This document shows, in pieces, positions 17,580 through 26,104 of a DNA stretch of 39,113 nucleotides; positions within the stretch are counted from its first letter, which is position 1, and the number at the start of each line of letters is the position of its first letter. The translations under genes and the position numbers were made by a program. The DNA comes from Candidatus Poseidonia sp. GTDB lineage: Archaea; Thermoplasmatota; Poseidoniia; Poseidoniales; Poseidoniaceae. The stretch spans positions 1 through 39,113 of the forward strand of contig JAUREJ010000016.1 of the NCBI GenBank assembly GCA_030827475.1, read 5' to 3'. The notes under the pieces were generated by a model, which made no database searches, was not told the DNA's origin, and saw only the letters and a program-made list of their open reading frames with translations.

Positions 17580-18710
17580 TCACCACGCCTCCTGGTCGGG
17601 TAGGAACTCAATGGCCGGTGCGTTGACCCCGCATGATGTGCAGGTTAATCGACTTGGCATGTTCGTTTTGCACGTTGGGCAATCGGTTCCAACGGCGACT
17701 TTTCCAGCACAACCAGCACCCAAACAAGGATGGGTCAAGGCGCCCGTAACATCCCGGGTCAATGTGGATTTTTCACCGCAATCCGGACATGCAGCGGTTG
17801 CGTTTGCCGGAATGGGTTCTCCCTCCATTTCCACAGCGGCGTCAACGGCCGCACGCGTTCGTACCCGAGCTTGGTCGCCGAGCATCCGTTGAGGGTACCA
17901 CAACACGACAAAGAGAGCCGGTACTGCTGGGATGCCGGTTAAAAGGTGCAAGAGAAGGAAGCCGTAATTCGGTTCACCGTACTCAGCGATGTGGTGCACT
18001 CCTGCCCAAGCGGAAATGGAAATCAACCCCGCCCACGTTCCGAACAATGCCGTCCATCCCTTGAGCGAGTGCTCAGCCAATTCTGCCTCCATGACTCGCA
18101 CGTCCTCGTGGAGGTGATGCACCTCAACGTGGAGGTCACGTGTCTCCACGACCGCTTTCCAGAAAAAGAAGAGGAAAAAGAACACGATGAGGACGATTAG
18201 AGTCCCCTCCATCATGTTGGAGAGATTGAATGCCATTGGGAAATTCGGATTGTTTCGATGGTAGAAAATTTGAGCGCCCAACATGGCGTTCCACATCACC
18301 AGGAGCGACAAGGCGTGAACCCTCATGACAGGGAACAATCTCCACGCTTGGTAGGTAAACCAAGCCCAGCACAAAACCGAAACAAGAACTTGGAAGAACT
18401 GGAAACCGTTGATCGCCAAAACACCGTTTATGCCGCTCACGGTTGCGTCGCCACCGCTCCACAACTCTGTTGAAACCGAACCCAAGCAAAAAGCGAGAAT
18501 CCCAAAGGCGAGCGTGGTGTAGTGGTCTCTGCTCCATTCCGCCCTTAAGAGCCGGTATTGGAACGACCATTCCCGGCGCAGTTTGTTGATGGGTTCGGCC
18601 AACGGGATGTTCGAAGGTAACGGCTTGTTGAGCTTCATGTCAGCCAGCCGGAAGGGGAGGTCTTTGTGAGAGGCGAGGGTGTCCAGAGGGGCGCCCTCCT
18701 CTTCGCTCAT
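17580..18710 (-). CDS. Six-helix membrane protein with C-terminal double zinc ribbon
   Basis: I do not recognise the family. Predicted membrane segments lie at about residues 64-82, 103-121, 131-150, 167-187 (a run of I, V and F), 217-237 and 249-272, with a His/Glu-rich helical connector around 190-212. The cytoplasmic tail has cysteine pairs CPDC (308-311), C329/C334, CPTC (344-347) and CTSC (357-360), which look like two zinc ribbons. It is the first gene of the operon with the SufS-like enzyme and the subtilisin. A role as membrane sensor or scaffold is only a guess. It starts about 100 nt from the divergent tRNA-Ser gene. Confidence 0.75.
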   Translation of the reverse strand: MSEEEGAPLDTLASHKDLPFRLADMKLNKPLPSNIPLAEPINKLRREWSFQYRLLRAEWSRDHYTTLAFGILAFCLGSVSTELWSGGDATVSGINGVLAINGFQFFQVLVSVLCWAWFTYQAWRLFPVMRVHALSLLVMWNAMLGAQIFYHRNNPNFPMAFNLSNMMEGTLIVLIVFFFLFFFWKAVVETRDLHVEVHHLHEDVRVMEAELAEHSLKGWTALFGTWAGLISISAWAGVHHIAEYGEPNYGFLLLHLLTGIPAVPALFVVLWYPQRMLGDQARVRTRAAVDAAVEMEGEPIPANATAACPDCGEKSTLTRDVTGALTHPCLGAGCAGKVAVGTDCPTCKTNMPSRLTCTSCGVNAPAIEFLPDQEAW

Positions 18711-18783
18711 GTACTCCCCTCGCGGTGGTCCCTTTGAGTCCTTTCGCTTCGTCGCTTTGGTTCTTCATGCGGAAGCGAGATGG

Positions 18784-18788
18784 TTAAA
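18784..18788 (+). promoter_or_regulatory. Candidate box A for tRNA-Ser
   Basis: TTAAA lies 27-31 nt upstream of the first base of tRNA-Ser, the distance expected for an archaeal TBP site relative to the start of a tRNA transcript. Confidence 0.5.
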
Positions 18789-18814
18789 CGAGGAATGGGG
18801 CTCGCCGGGTTTGA

Positions 18815-18901
18815 GCCGAGATCGCATAGCCTGGTAGTGCGCGCGACTGGAAATCGCGTGGGCCCGTTCCCTCGGGAGTTCAAATCTCTCTCTCGGCGCC
18901 A
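18815..18901 (+). tRNA. tRNA-Ser (anticodon GGA)
   Basis: Acceptor GCCGAGA (18815-18821) pairs with TCTCGGC (18891-18897), followed by discriminator G and an encoded CCA. The D arm is GCAT...GTGC. The anticodon stem CGCGA/TCGCG encloses loop CTGGAAA with anticodon GGA. A long variable arm with a GGG/CCC stem marks a serine-type class II tRNA. The T arm is GGGAG-TTCAAAT-CTCTC. No intron is seen. Confidence 0.95.
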
Positions 18902-18941
18902 ACACCACAACCTCCATGACGCCTTGCCACGAGGAGTGTTT

Positions 18942-20465
18942 GTGGACGAAACACCTCTGGTACGCCGCCGATGGTGGGTGCTGTTTCTCCTTGGCGTCCT
19001 CCTGCACGGGATTGCAGCGGTGAACAGCGACCTCGGCCTCGACACGCATGTTCGCCTCAATGCCTTGGCTGACCAGCAACGTGAAGTCCATGATTTGACT
19101 TGGGGTGCGCCCCGGATTTCAGGGAATGTGAGCGGGGGTACGCCTGCGGAATACAGCGGTTACATCATCCCGTGGAACGCCTCTGAATTCAACGCAGTCT
19201 TGACATCGGTGGTGGCTGTTTCGTTGCTGGCGTTTTTGGTTTGCCTCAACCCTCGTTGGTCCACATCGAGGTACCGATTCGACCCGATTTGGGGGGCATT
19301 GTTACTCTTGAGTCCGGTGCTCGTGTTCTCCTCGAGTAGGGGTTACGACGAGGGTTCATTGGCGGTGCTGATGGGGGTCGGAGTCTCAGGTTTTTGGTTT
19401 AACCAAGGCACGAGCGTCGGTGAAAACAGAATAAATGGACTTTTGATGGCCACTTCACTCGTTTTGGTGGCAGCGTGGAAGGGCTTTTCCCCATTCACCT
19501 TGTTGCTTCTCTGGCTCGGTGCTGCAGCGGGACTGGAGGCTTGGCTACGATTCGCTGCGCATCAAAAGAACTCCCGAATAGCAGACCGCTTGACGAACCC
19601 TCGTTTCATGGGTTCACTCGCCTTTGCGCTGGTTTCGATGGTGGCCTTACTTAGCGGGTTCGTCACCAATTCTGGCACGTTTTCAACGGTTGGTGAACAC
19701 CCGGGAACCTATCTCCTCGCATTTTTCTTCGCTTTTTTGAACGGGTCCCTTCTGTTTCTGATGGTTGGATGTTTGTTGTGGCCACATTTCGTGTCTCGGG
19801 TCCGACCGTTGATGTCGGTAAGTGGCCATGGCGTCACATTGCTCAGTATGTTCATTTGCGGGGCCTTCGCCGGAGTGACCGCATATACCGCTGCTTTGTG
19901 GACGTTGGAATCCCAACTTTGGGACCTCTCGCTGTTCAAAGTCATGCTCATTCTCGGTAACAACGGCCGTTATGCAACGGTGTTGATTCTGCCTCTGGTC
20001 CTCCTTCTCAGATGGGTGGAGCCCGTTGCGCCATCACCTTCTGCAAAGCAGTGTGTGTTGGCGGTCGTTGTTGTTGCACCGTTTTTGTTGTTTACTGTGT
20101 TGATTGGACATCAAATTTGGTCGGAGGACGTCGGCGAGACCTTGGCCTCGAATTGGTCGTCGGGCGATGACCACGTGCATTTGATCGCTTCAGAGGCCAT
20201 GGCGATGCACCACCTCTATGTTCTGAAAACCAACATTGACCTTGATGGGTCGCTTGGGGTAAAGGGGACATGGTCAACCGCTGATGCTGGGCCTTCGTTT
20301 CTCGAAACACAATTGGGTTCCGTTGATTTTGTCGTGGTTGGACCGGGTATTGAAACGGCCATGGACGAGAACATGTGGGTTTTGGTGGCCGAGGACGATG
20401 TCCCCGTGACCGTTCCGGGGGGCATCCAAAGCGGTCATTGGACGCTGTATCGGTACATCGGATAA
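18942..20465 (+). CDS. Polytopic membrane protein, GT-C-like (possible lipid-linked sugar transferase)
   Basis: The 507-residue protein has about ten to twelve hydrophobic segments, starting with WWVLFLLGVLLHGIAAV at 11-27, and a C-terminal outward domain of about 110 residues after the last helix (near 375-392). The first loop after helix 1 reads NSDLGLDTHVRLN, and SSRGYDEGS (131-139) is a further acidic loop. Acidic residues after helix 1 and in early loops are typical of GT-C glycosyltransferases, which act on dolichol-linked sugars, but I cannot place the family. The GTG at 18942 is chosen because GAGGAG lies at 18931-18936. The frame stays open upstream through tRNA-Ser, which must be ignored. 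tRNA-Thr follows 51 nt downstream. Confidence 0.72.
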   Translation: MDETPLVRRRWWVLFLLGVLLHGIAAVNSDLGLDTHVRLNALADQQREVHDLTWGAPRISGNVSGGTPAEYSGYIIPWNASEFNAVLTSVVAVSLLAFLVCLNPRWSTSRYRFDPIWGALLLLSPVLVFSSSRGYDEGSLAVLMGVGVSGFWFNQGTSVGENRINGLLMATSLVLVAAWKGFSPFTLLLLWLGAAAGLEAWLRFAAHQKNSRIADRLTNPRFMGSLAFALVSMVALLSGFVTNSGTFSTVGEHPGTYLLAFFFAFLNGSLLFLMVGCLLWPHFVSRVRPLMSVSGHGVTLLSMFICGAFAGVTAYTAALWTLESQLWDLSLFKVMLILGNNGRYATVLILPLVLLLRWVEPVAPSPSAKQCVLAVVVVAPFLLFTVLIGHQIWSEDVGETLASNWSSGDDHVHLIASEAMAMHHLYVLKTNIDLDGSLGVKGTWSTADAGPSFLETQLGSVDFVVVGPGIETAMDENMWVLVAEDDVPVTVPGGIQSGHWTLYRYIG

Positions 20466-20485
20466 GGACGCCCATCACGAAGCGA

Positions 20486-20491
20486 TTATAT
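20486..20491 (+). promoter_or_regulatory. Box A (TATA) for tRNA-Thr
   Basis: TTATAT is positioned 26-31 nt upstream of the tRNA-Thr 5' end, in the short gap after the membrane-protein stop. This is good spacing for an archaeal tRNA promoter. Confidence 0.6.
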
Positions 20492-20516
20492 CCATTTGGC
20501 AAGTCGCCGAACCACT

Positions 20517-20591
20517 GCCACCGTGGCTTAGGGGTATAGCACCTCATTGGTAATGAGGAGGTCGCGAGTTCAAATCTCGCCGGTGGCTCCA
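20517..20591 (+). tRNA. tRNA-Thr (anticodon GGT)
   Basis: Acceptor GCCACCG (20517-20523) pairs with CGGTGGC (20581-20587), followed by discriminator T and encoded CCA. The D arm is GCTT...TAGC-like. The anticodon stem CCTCA/TGAGG carries loop TTGGTAA with anticodon GGT. The variable loop is AGGTC and the T arm is GCGAG-TTCAAAT-CTCGC. No intron is seen. Confidence 0.96.
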
Positions 20592-20651
20592 TCTTTGAAG
20601 CGTTCATTCCGCGTCGTAAAACTGAACATGGTACCTGTTTCAACCTCAATG

Positions 20652-20657
20652 TATAAG
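20652..20657 (+). promoter_or_regulatory. Candidate box A for the small coiled-coil gene
   Basis: TATAAG lies 48-53 nt upstream of the ATG at 20705, predicting a transcript start near 20680 and a leader of about 25 nt. It is the only TATA-like sequence in the 113-nt gap between tRNA-Thr and the small gene. Confidence 0.4.
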
Positions 20658-20704
20658 AAGCGACTTGAGGGATTTTACCATGAGAAGGCAACTTCTCAGA
20701 TGGG

Positions 20705-20890
20705 ATGCACATGGAGCGCAAGCAAGAACAAGAGATGCAAGACCGGGTGAAGGAACTCCAACATCAGGTTGATGAATTGAAAGAATTGGTGAATACACTC
20801 CTCAGTGTCATCGTTGAGGAACCGGATGGTGTTCACACGGGCGATGCACCAACCTTTCCCGGTCAAAGTTTGATGCAAGTCTGCATGTGA
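20705..20890 (+). CDS. Small coiled-coil protein, 61 aa
   Basis: The product has a heptad-rich, charged helix (EMQDRVKELQHQVDELKELV, about residues 10-29) continuing with NTLLSVIVEE, then a short Gly/Pro tail. It probably forms a homo-oligomeric or partner-binding coiled coil. I see no family. The case for its being real is the regular heptads, a TATA-like box upstream, and a stop codon that exactly abuts the rtcB stop in a TGATCA palindrome, the same arrangement as three other convergent pairs here. ATG 20711 (residue 3) is an alternative start. Confidence 0.6.
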   Translation: MHMERKQEQEMQDRVKELQHQVDELKELVNTLLSVIVEEPDGVHTGDAPTFPGQSLMQVCM

Positions 20891-22366
20891 TCATCCCTTG
20901 ATGACGGCCACAGGATTGATTCTGGCCACCGGGCGGGCAAGTCCTGCTTGATGCGTGAGCCGAATAACATCGTCCACATTCTTGTAGGCCGCCGGTGCTT
21001 CCTCTGAGAGGACGTTCGGTGTTGATGCATGAATGCGAATCCCTTGTGCTTCCAAATCTCGCTTTAATTGCCTCCCATCGAGGATTTTCTTCGCTTGTGC
21101 CCTGGAGAGCGCCCTACCGGCTCCGTGACATGACGAGCCAAAGGCTTGGTTCATTCCTTGAAGTGGACCAGCCATGACCCAGGAGCCAGTTCCCATGTCT
21201 CCGGGAACGATGACGGGTTGCCCTGTGGACTCGAACGCTTTTGCGACCTCACCATGGTCGCCCGAAAATGCACGTGTGGCACCTTTTCGATGTACGCAAC
21301 ATGTGCAGCCTTTTCCGTTCACGTTGTGACGTTCTATTTTTGCGATGTTGTGCGCCACGTCATAGAGCGTTCGTGCTTCACCATCCACGCCCAATTCCAA
21401 TCGCAGAACGGTACGCAGTCGTTCGGCGAGGACCGCTCTGTTTGCAAAGGCAAAATTTGCAGCGGCATTCATTGCATCCAGGTAAGCCTCACCTTCTCGT
21501 GAATGAACGGGTGCGGAAGCGAGTTGTCGGTCGGGCAATGCATACCCCCACGTGTCGTTGACCCATGCACCGTTGCGTTGGCGATAAGTGCTCTCGATAC
21601 GCCGAACATGGTCCGTACAGACTTGATGCCCAAGCCCTCGGCTCCCGGAGTGAATCATCGCCACCAATTGATCTTCGTACAACCCCCATGCTTTGGCCGT
21701 TGTTTCGTCGACCACTTCGCCAACGGATTGCAGTTCCAAAAAGTGGTTGCCACTGCCCAAGGTTCCCAATGCGTTGAGGCCTCGTTCCCGCGCCCGTTGA
21801 GAAACCTCAGCATCGGTGGTTTCCAAGCAACCTTTGGATTCGAGCACCGCCAAATCGTCGGCTTGACCGTACCCCAATTCCAAGGCAGCCCCAGCGCCGC
21901 CTTGGAGCAATTCGCTGAGCCCCTGAGTGCTGATGTCAACGCCTCCTTTGCCGGAACCTCCTGCTGGAATGCGGCCCGCTAAGCGACCTGCGAGTTTTTT
22001 GAGGTTGGGTACATCAGCAAGCGTTGCGTCCAGCGCCAACATCCGAACGCCACAATTGATGTCAAAACCGACACCGCCCGGGGAGATGGCTCCACCGAGT
22101 TCACCGTGGTCAATGTCCGTGGCTACGACGCCGCCGATTGGAAAACCGTAGCCATAATGCCAGTCGGCCATTGCCCAAGCTTCGCCGACGATGCCTGGAA
22201 GGCTGGCGGTGTTGACCAATTGTTCCGGTCCTCGGTCATCGGCGTGCATTTTCATGTGAGCTTCATCGGTCACGAGACGAGCATCCACCTTCATTGACCC
22301 GTGCGCTTTGATGCGAATGGTGCCGTCGCCATCGTCGACGAGGTGCTCGCGCCAAGACGGTTCCAT
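20891..22366 (-). CDS. rtcB: RNA-splicing ligase RtcB
   Basis: RtcB joins 2',3'-cyclic phosphate or 3'-phosphate RNA ends to 5'-OH ends using GTP and Mn2+. In archaea it ligates tRNA exons after intron removal. The 491-residue protein has metal ligands in GVGFDINCGVR (Cys105), GSGNHFLE (His208), HSGSRGLGH (His239) and YDVAHNIAK (His339), plus SSCHGAGR, whose His414 is the expected guanylylated nucleophile. HRKGATRAF (359-367) is also intact. ATG 22366 gives the usual family length; the frame stays open to 22471 but would enter the divergent promoter region. The two tRNA genes in this window have no visible introns. Confidence 0.95.
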   Translation of the reverse strand: MEPSWREHLVDDGDGTIRIKAHGSMKVDARLVTDEAHMKMHADDRGPEQLVNTASLPGIVGEAWAMADWHYGYGFPIGGVVATDIDHGELGGAISPGGVGFDINCGVRMLALDATLADVPNLKKLAGRLAGRIPAGGSGKGGVDISTQGLSELLQGGAGAALELGYGQADDLAVLESKGCLETTDAEVSQRARERGLNALGTLGSGNHFLELQSVGEVVDETTAKAWGLYEDQLVAMIHSGSRGLGHQVCTDHVRRIESTYRQRNGAWVNDTWGYALPDRQLASAPVHSREGEAYLDAMNAAANFAFANRAVLAERLRTVLRLELGVDGEARTLYDVAHNIAKIERHNVNGKGCTCCVHRKGATRAFSGDHGEVAKAFESTGQPVIVPGDMGTGSWVMAGPLQGMNQAFGSSCHGAGRALSRAQAKKILDGRQLKRDLEAQGIRIHASTPNVLSEEAPAAYKNVDDVIRLTHQAGLARPVARINPVAVIKG

Positions 22367-22491
22367 GTCTGTGGCTTCATGTGCATGCCTTTGAGGCTTT
22401 TTACATCGGTCAAAGATGAGTTTCCGCATCATAGGCTTGAAAGGGTGATTCGGTTTGGAAAGAACAACCACCTCGGACGGATGTTTTGCTC

Positions 22492-25338
22492 ATGTCACTA
22501 CCACCCATTGATTTGGCTGTTTTCCACACCAACGGGTTTGTTCGGAAGCAGTGCCGTGTCACCGACTTGTGGTTCTGGACAACCGACGCTGAACGGACCA
22601 CATGCGGCGATACTTCGGAAGATGAATACACCTTTATCGGGAAACCTCTCATCGATGGATTCAACCAACGGGGGAAGGCCCTGAAAGACGCCATGCGGGC
22701 CTCTTTCTTGGGTTTCTTTGAAGCGCGCGGGCACACGATCATCGAGCCTTACCCTGTCCTTGCACGATGGCGAGATGACATTCATCTTACCATCGCTTCC
22801 ATCGCAGATTTCCAACCGCACGTCACCTCCGGGGAAGTTGAACCTCCGGCAAACCCGCTTGCCGTTTCCCAACCGTGCATTCGTTTGACCGATGTCGACG
22901 CCGTTGGTCGTTCGGGTCGCCACCTCACCACCTTTGAGATGATGGCGCATCATGTCTTCAACCGTCCAGATGAGGGGCTTGAAATCTATTGGATGGAGAC
23001 CTGCGTTGAACACTGCCACCGTATGCTGACCGAGACATTCGGAATCCCTTCCTCTGAAATCACGTATGTTGAAAATCCATGGTGTGGGGGAGGGAATGCA
23101 GGTGCAGCGGTTGAGGTCATCGTTGGAGGGCTTGAACTTGCAACCTTGGTTTTCATGGACATGGAAGAGCACCCTGATGGGGACGTTGAATTGAAAGGCG
23201 ATCGTTATCGGACCATGCCCTTGCAAATCATCGACACCGGTTATGGTTTGGAACGGTTTTGTTGGGCTGCGGCCGGCACGCCAACCATCTATGAAGCCAT
23301 TTATCCAGAAACCGTAGCCTGGCTGAAAGATCTTTCCGGCTTCCAGGAGGTCGCCACCAAATGGCCCGATTTGGACCTTGACCTGTTGTTGGGTGAGATG
23401 AGCCGCCTTAACGGGATCATGAACATCGAAGCCGGCGTTGATGGGGAGAAATTGGTATCGTTGTTCCTTCAGCGCCTTGAAGACCGTGGTGTGAAGGTCT
23501 CCTCAGAACAATTCACCGCCATCACCGAGCCTTTGGCCAACATCTACGCCATCCCCGACCATATGCACGCCCTTTGCAACATGCTCGGAGACGGATTGGT
23601 CCCTTCAAACGCCAAAGCGGGTTATCTTGCGCGCATGCTTGCACGACGTGTTTTGCGAATGCGAGATGACCTTTCGCTCTCGGTTTCCATCAGCGAACTT
23701 GCCGAACACCATCTCGATGTCAACCTTGGTGGGCATCTCAACAAACAGCACCGGAAAGGTTTGCTTGAAATCCTCAATCTTGAAGAAGAGCGCTATGCCG
23801 AGATGCTCCGAAAAGGCGTTCAAGTTATTCAAACACAGCTCAAAGGGTTGTCGTCAGAGGTGGAGACCATACCGGACGAGGATTTGTTCACGCTCAACGA
23901 CTCTCATGGCCTTGCTCCTGACATGGTTATCGCTCTTGCGAGGAAAGCCGGGTGGTCCAGCGTTGCCCTCCGAACAGGTTTTTCAGCCGAAATGGCCGAA
24001 CGGCACGCTCGAATGGCAAAGGCTGCAGCCAAGGATTCTGTTGTCGGATCACCGAAATTCCAACTCGGTGAAGTCGGCTCAACCAAACTTGCGTATTATG
24101 AAAACGTCTATGCCCGGGAATTGGAGGCCAACGTCGTCGCATGCCGTGAAGCCGGAGACGAAGGGCCAAGCGAGGCTTCGTGGGTTGTTGTCCTGGACCA
24201 AACGCTGTTTTACCCTGAGGGAGGCGGACAAGAAGGTGACCGAGGGCATCTCGTTTCGGGAGAGGCCACGATTACTGTGCTCGATACGCAAAAACAAGGC
24301 CCCTTTGTTCTGCACTTTACCAACGCTCCTGTCGAAGCAGGGAGCAGCGTGACATGCGTCCTTGATTGGCATCGCAGAAAGCAACTGATGGACCACCACA
24401 CAGCTGTCCATATTGTCGGAGGAGCGGCACGCAGACTGCTGGGTCCGCACATCTTCCAAGCAGGTTCGCATCTTTCTGAGGAAAGCGGACGTTTGGACAT
24501 CACCCATTTCCATCGGCTCACGCGAGAAGATTTGGACGCTCTGGAGGACATGGCGAACGAGGTTCTCTCCACCGTTTCCAACACGGAAAAATCCGAGCTG
24601 AACCGAAAGGATGCCGACTTGATTCACGGCTTTGACCTCTATCAGGGCGGTGCGCCAAAAGGGGATACGATTCGGATCCTGAAAATCGCCGAACACGATA
24701 CTCAGGCATGCGGAGGGACGCACCACGACGAACCCGGTCAAATTGGTTCCATCCGCGTCGTGCGCTCAACCGCTGTTCAGGACGGTGTTGAACGGCTCCA
24801 CATCGTCGCAGGCGACGCTGCTATGGCGTATGCTCGTTCCCAAGATGAATTGATTCGGGCATCGGCAGAAGTTTTTGGCGTTCACCAAGACGACCTTCCA
24901 AAAGCTGCAAGCCGATTTTTCAAGGAGTGGAAGGAGCAAAGAAAAACGATCGAACATCTCGAATCGGAAATTGTCCGTCTACGCACAACCGGTGGGAGCG
25001 ACGCGAGCACAACGGTTGACGGTGTCCGAATGGTTGTCATGGCCATTGACGGGGACCTCAAATCCATGACCACGATGCTCAAAGAACTCACCTTGGATGT
25101 CAACCAACCAACCGTTGCAGTTTTGGGTTCACCTGACGGTGGAGGGAAATTGATGATCGGAATCACCGAAGCCACGGTTGCAGCAGAACGATACAACGCA
25201 GTGGACCTGCTCCGTAGCATCGCACATCACATCAAAGGTGGCGGAGGAGGACGATCCACATTTGCCCAAGGTGGCGGTTCGGAACCGGAAGGGTTGGGTG
25301 CGGCTTTGGACGCCGCCCGGTCCATCCTGGGTGGATGA
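22492..25338 (+). CDS. alaS: Alanyl-tRNA synthetase, archaeal type
   Basis: The 948-residue protein has the archaeal N-terminal extension ending in EYTFIGKPL, then the class II core (RASFLGFFEARGHTIIEPYPVLARWRDDI split across motif 1) with VGRSGRHLTTFEM and DTGYGLERFCW (motif 3). The editing/zinc region is intact: HHTAVHI (His636, His640) and ACGGTHHDE (Cys740, His744). The C-terminal part has a short coiled coil and the glycine-rich GGGGGRSTFAQGGG of the C-Ala domain. The N-terminal extension of many archaeal AlaRS has a CxxC pair; here only single cysteines at 21 and 38 remain. ATG 22492 is chosen over TTG 22486. It is divergent from rtcB. Confidence 0.96.
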   Translation: MSLPPIDLAVFHTNGFVRKQCRVTDLWFWTTDAERTTCGDTSEDEYTFIGKPLIDGFNQRGKALKDAMRASFLGFFEARGHTIIEPYPVLARWRDDIHLTIASIADFQPHVTSGEVEPPANPLAVSQPCIRLTDVDAVGRSGRHLTTFEMMAHHVFNRPDEGLEIYWMETCVEHCHRMLTETFGIPSSEITYVENPWCGGGNAGAAVEVIVGGLELATLVFMDMEEHPDGDVELKGDRYRTMPLQIIDTGYGLERFCWAAAGTPTIYEAIYPETVAWLKDLSGFQEVATKWPDLDLDLLLGEMSRLNGIMNIEAGVDGEKLVSLFLQRLEDRGVKVSSEQFTAITEPLANIYAIPDHMHALCNMLGDGLVPSNAKAGYLARMLARRVLRMRDDLSLSVSISELAEHHLDVNLGGHLNKQHRKGLLEILNLEEERYAEMLRKGVQVIQTQLKGLSSEVETIPDEDLFTLNDSHGLAPDMVIALARKAGWSSVALRTGFSAEMAERHARMAKAAAKDSVVGSPKFQLGEVGSTKLAYYENVYARELEANVVACREAGDEGPSEASWVVVLDQTLFYPEGGGQEGDRGHLVSGEATITVLDTQKQGPFVLHFTNAPVEAGSSVTCVLDWHRRKQLMDHHTAVHIVGGAARRLLGPHIFQAGSHLSEESGRLDITHFHRLTREDLDALEDMANEVLSTVSNTEKSELNRKDADLIHGFDLYQGGAPKGDTIRILKIAEHDTQACGGTHHDEPGQIGSIRVVRSTAVQDGVERLHIVAGDAAMAYARSQDELIRASAEVFGVHQDDLPKAASRFFKEWKEQRKTIEHLESEIVRLRTTGGSDASTTVDGVRMVVMAIDGDLKSMTTMLKELTLDVNQPTVAVLGSPDGGGKLMIGITEATVAAERYNAVDLLRSIAHHIKGGGGGRSTFAQGGGSEPEGLGAALDAARSILGG

Positions 25339-25340
25339 TT

Positions 25341-26060
25341 TCACAGCAAAGTCCGAAGGGCTTCCCTGTCAAATTCAGAGACGGCACAAGCATAGGCTTC
25401 GTTGACCGGGAACCATTTGGCCTCTGAAATTTCTTCGGTTTGAAGGGTTAACTCATCCACGGTTCCATCCCATGTCGCTCTGTAGGTGAGGGAAACAAAC
25501 GAAACCCCCTCTTCATTGAAGACACGTTGGGTGATCACCGGCTCTGCATCGTCCAATTCTATGCTGAGCCCGAGTTCCTCTTGAGTTTCTCGAATGCATC
25601 CAGATGCAGGGTGCTCGTTGTGGTCCATGTACCCGCCAGGAAGCGTCCAAAATCCTCGAAAGTGCCCTCGCTCCACCCTAGCCATCAGCACCTTACCGCT
25701 TCTGTTTTGGATCATGACCTTGGACACCAATCGATGGAGTGAACGGTAAATGGCTTCTCTGGCAACAGGATGGACCGCATTATCGGCAATACAGGCATCT
25801 TTCCAAGCCCAATTCTTTGGCCAGTCCAGGTCAGGATACGCCTTGACGACTTCCACTTCGGTGTTTCCGAACATCAGCCGAATCCGCCCTTTTTCGGTGT
25901 AGACGATGCCCATTGTTTGGGTTTCATCGTGGGTGGGGAAGCGCAACAATCGATCGCTCTCAAGTCGCCCGGGTTCGGGTTTGAGGGGTCCATCTCCAGC
26001 TCCGTCAACGAGCAGCACTTTCCCATCATGCTCAAGGTAAACCACGGTGAGAGGATGCAT
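25341..26060 (-). CDS. Nudix hydrolase with N-terminal extension
   Basis: The protein has a full Nudix box, GYMDHNEHPASGCIRETQEELGL, at about residues 152-174 of the 239-residue product (G-x5-E-x7-R-E-x-x-E-E-x-G); it is quoted here as its key pattern because the loop binds divalent metal and the diphosphate substrate. The N-terminal 100 residues form an unassigned domain (VVYLEHDGKVLLVDG...). The HPASG spacing and the tryptophans suggest an ADP-ribose/NADH or sugar-nucleotide hydrolase, but the substrate is open. ATG 26060 has GAGGT about 10 nt upstream; GTG 26102 is an alternative. The gene is directly downstream of rmuC with a gap of 44 nt, or 2 nt from the GTG. Confidence 0.85.
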   Translation of the reverse strand: MHPLTVVYLEHDGKVLLVDGAGDGPLKPEPGRLESDRLLRFPTHDETQTMGIVYTEKGRIRLMFGNTEVEVVKAYPDLDWPKNWAWKDACIADNAVHPVAREAIYRSLHRLVSKVMIQNRSGKVLMARVERGHFRGFWTLPGGYMDHNEHPASGCIRETQEELGLSIELDDAEPVITQRVFNEEGVSFVSLTYRATWDGTVDELTLQTEEISEAKWFPVNEAYACAVSEFDREALRTLL

Positions 26061-26104
26061 GGTCTGGCCAACCTCACTGAGAACAAGAAACCTCGTACGC
26101 ACGC

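Noticed and set aside
18780-18941. Longer N-terminal extension of the GT-C-like membrane protein
   Set aside because: The extra 54 codons run straight through the tRNA-Ser gene; the GTG at 18942 with GAGGAG upstream is a better start.
20680-20769. A 29-codon leaderless frame starting at the predicted transcript start near 20680
   Set aside because: It is short, Arg/Gly-rich without pattern, and overlaps the better supported coiled-coil gene in another frame.
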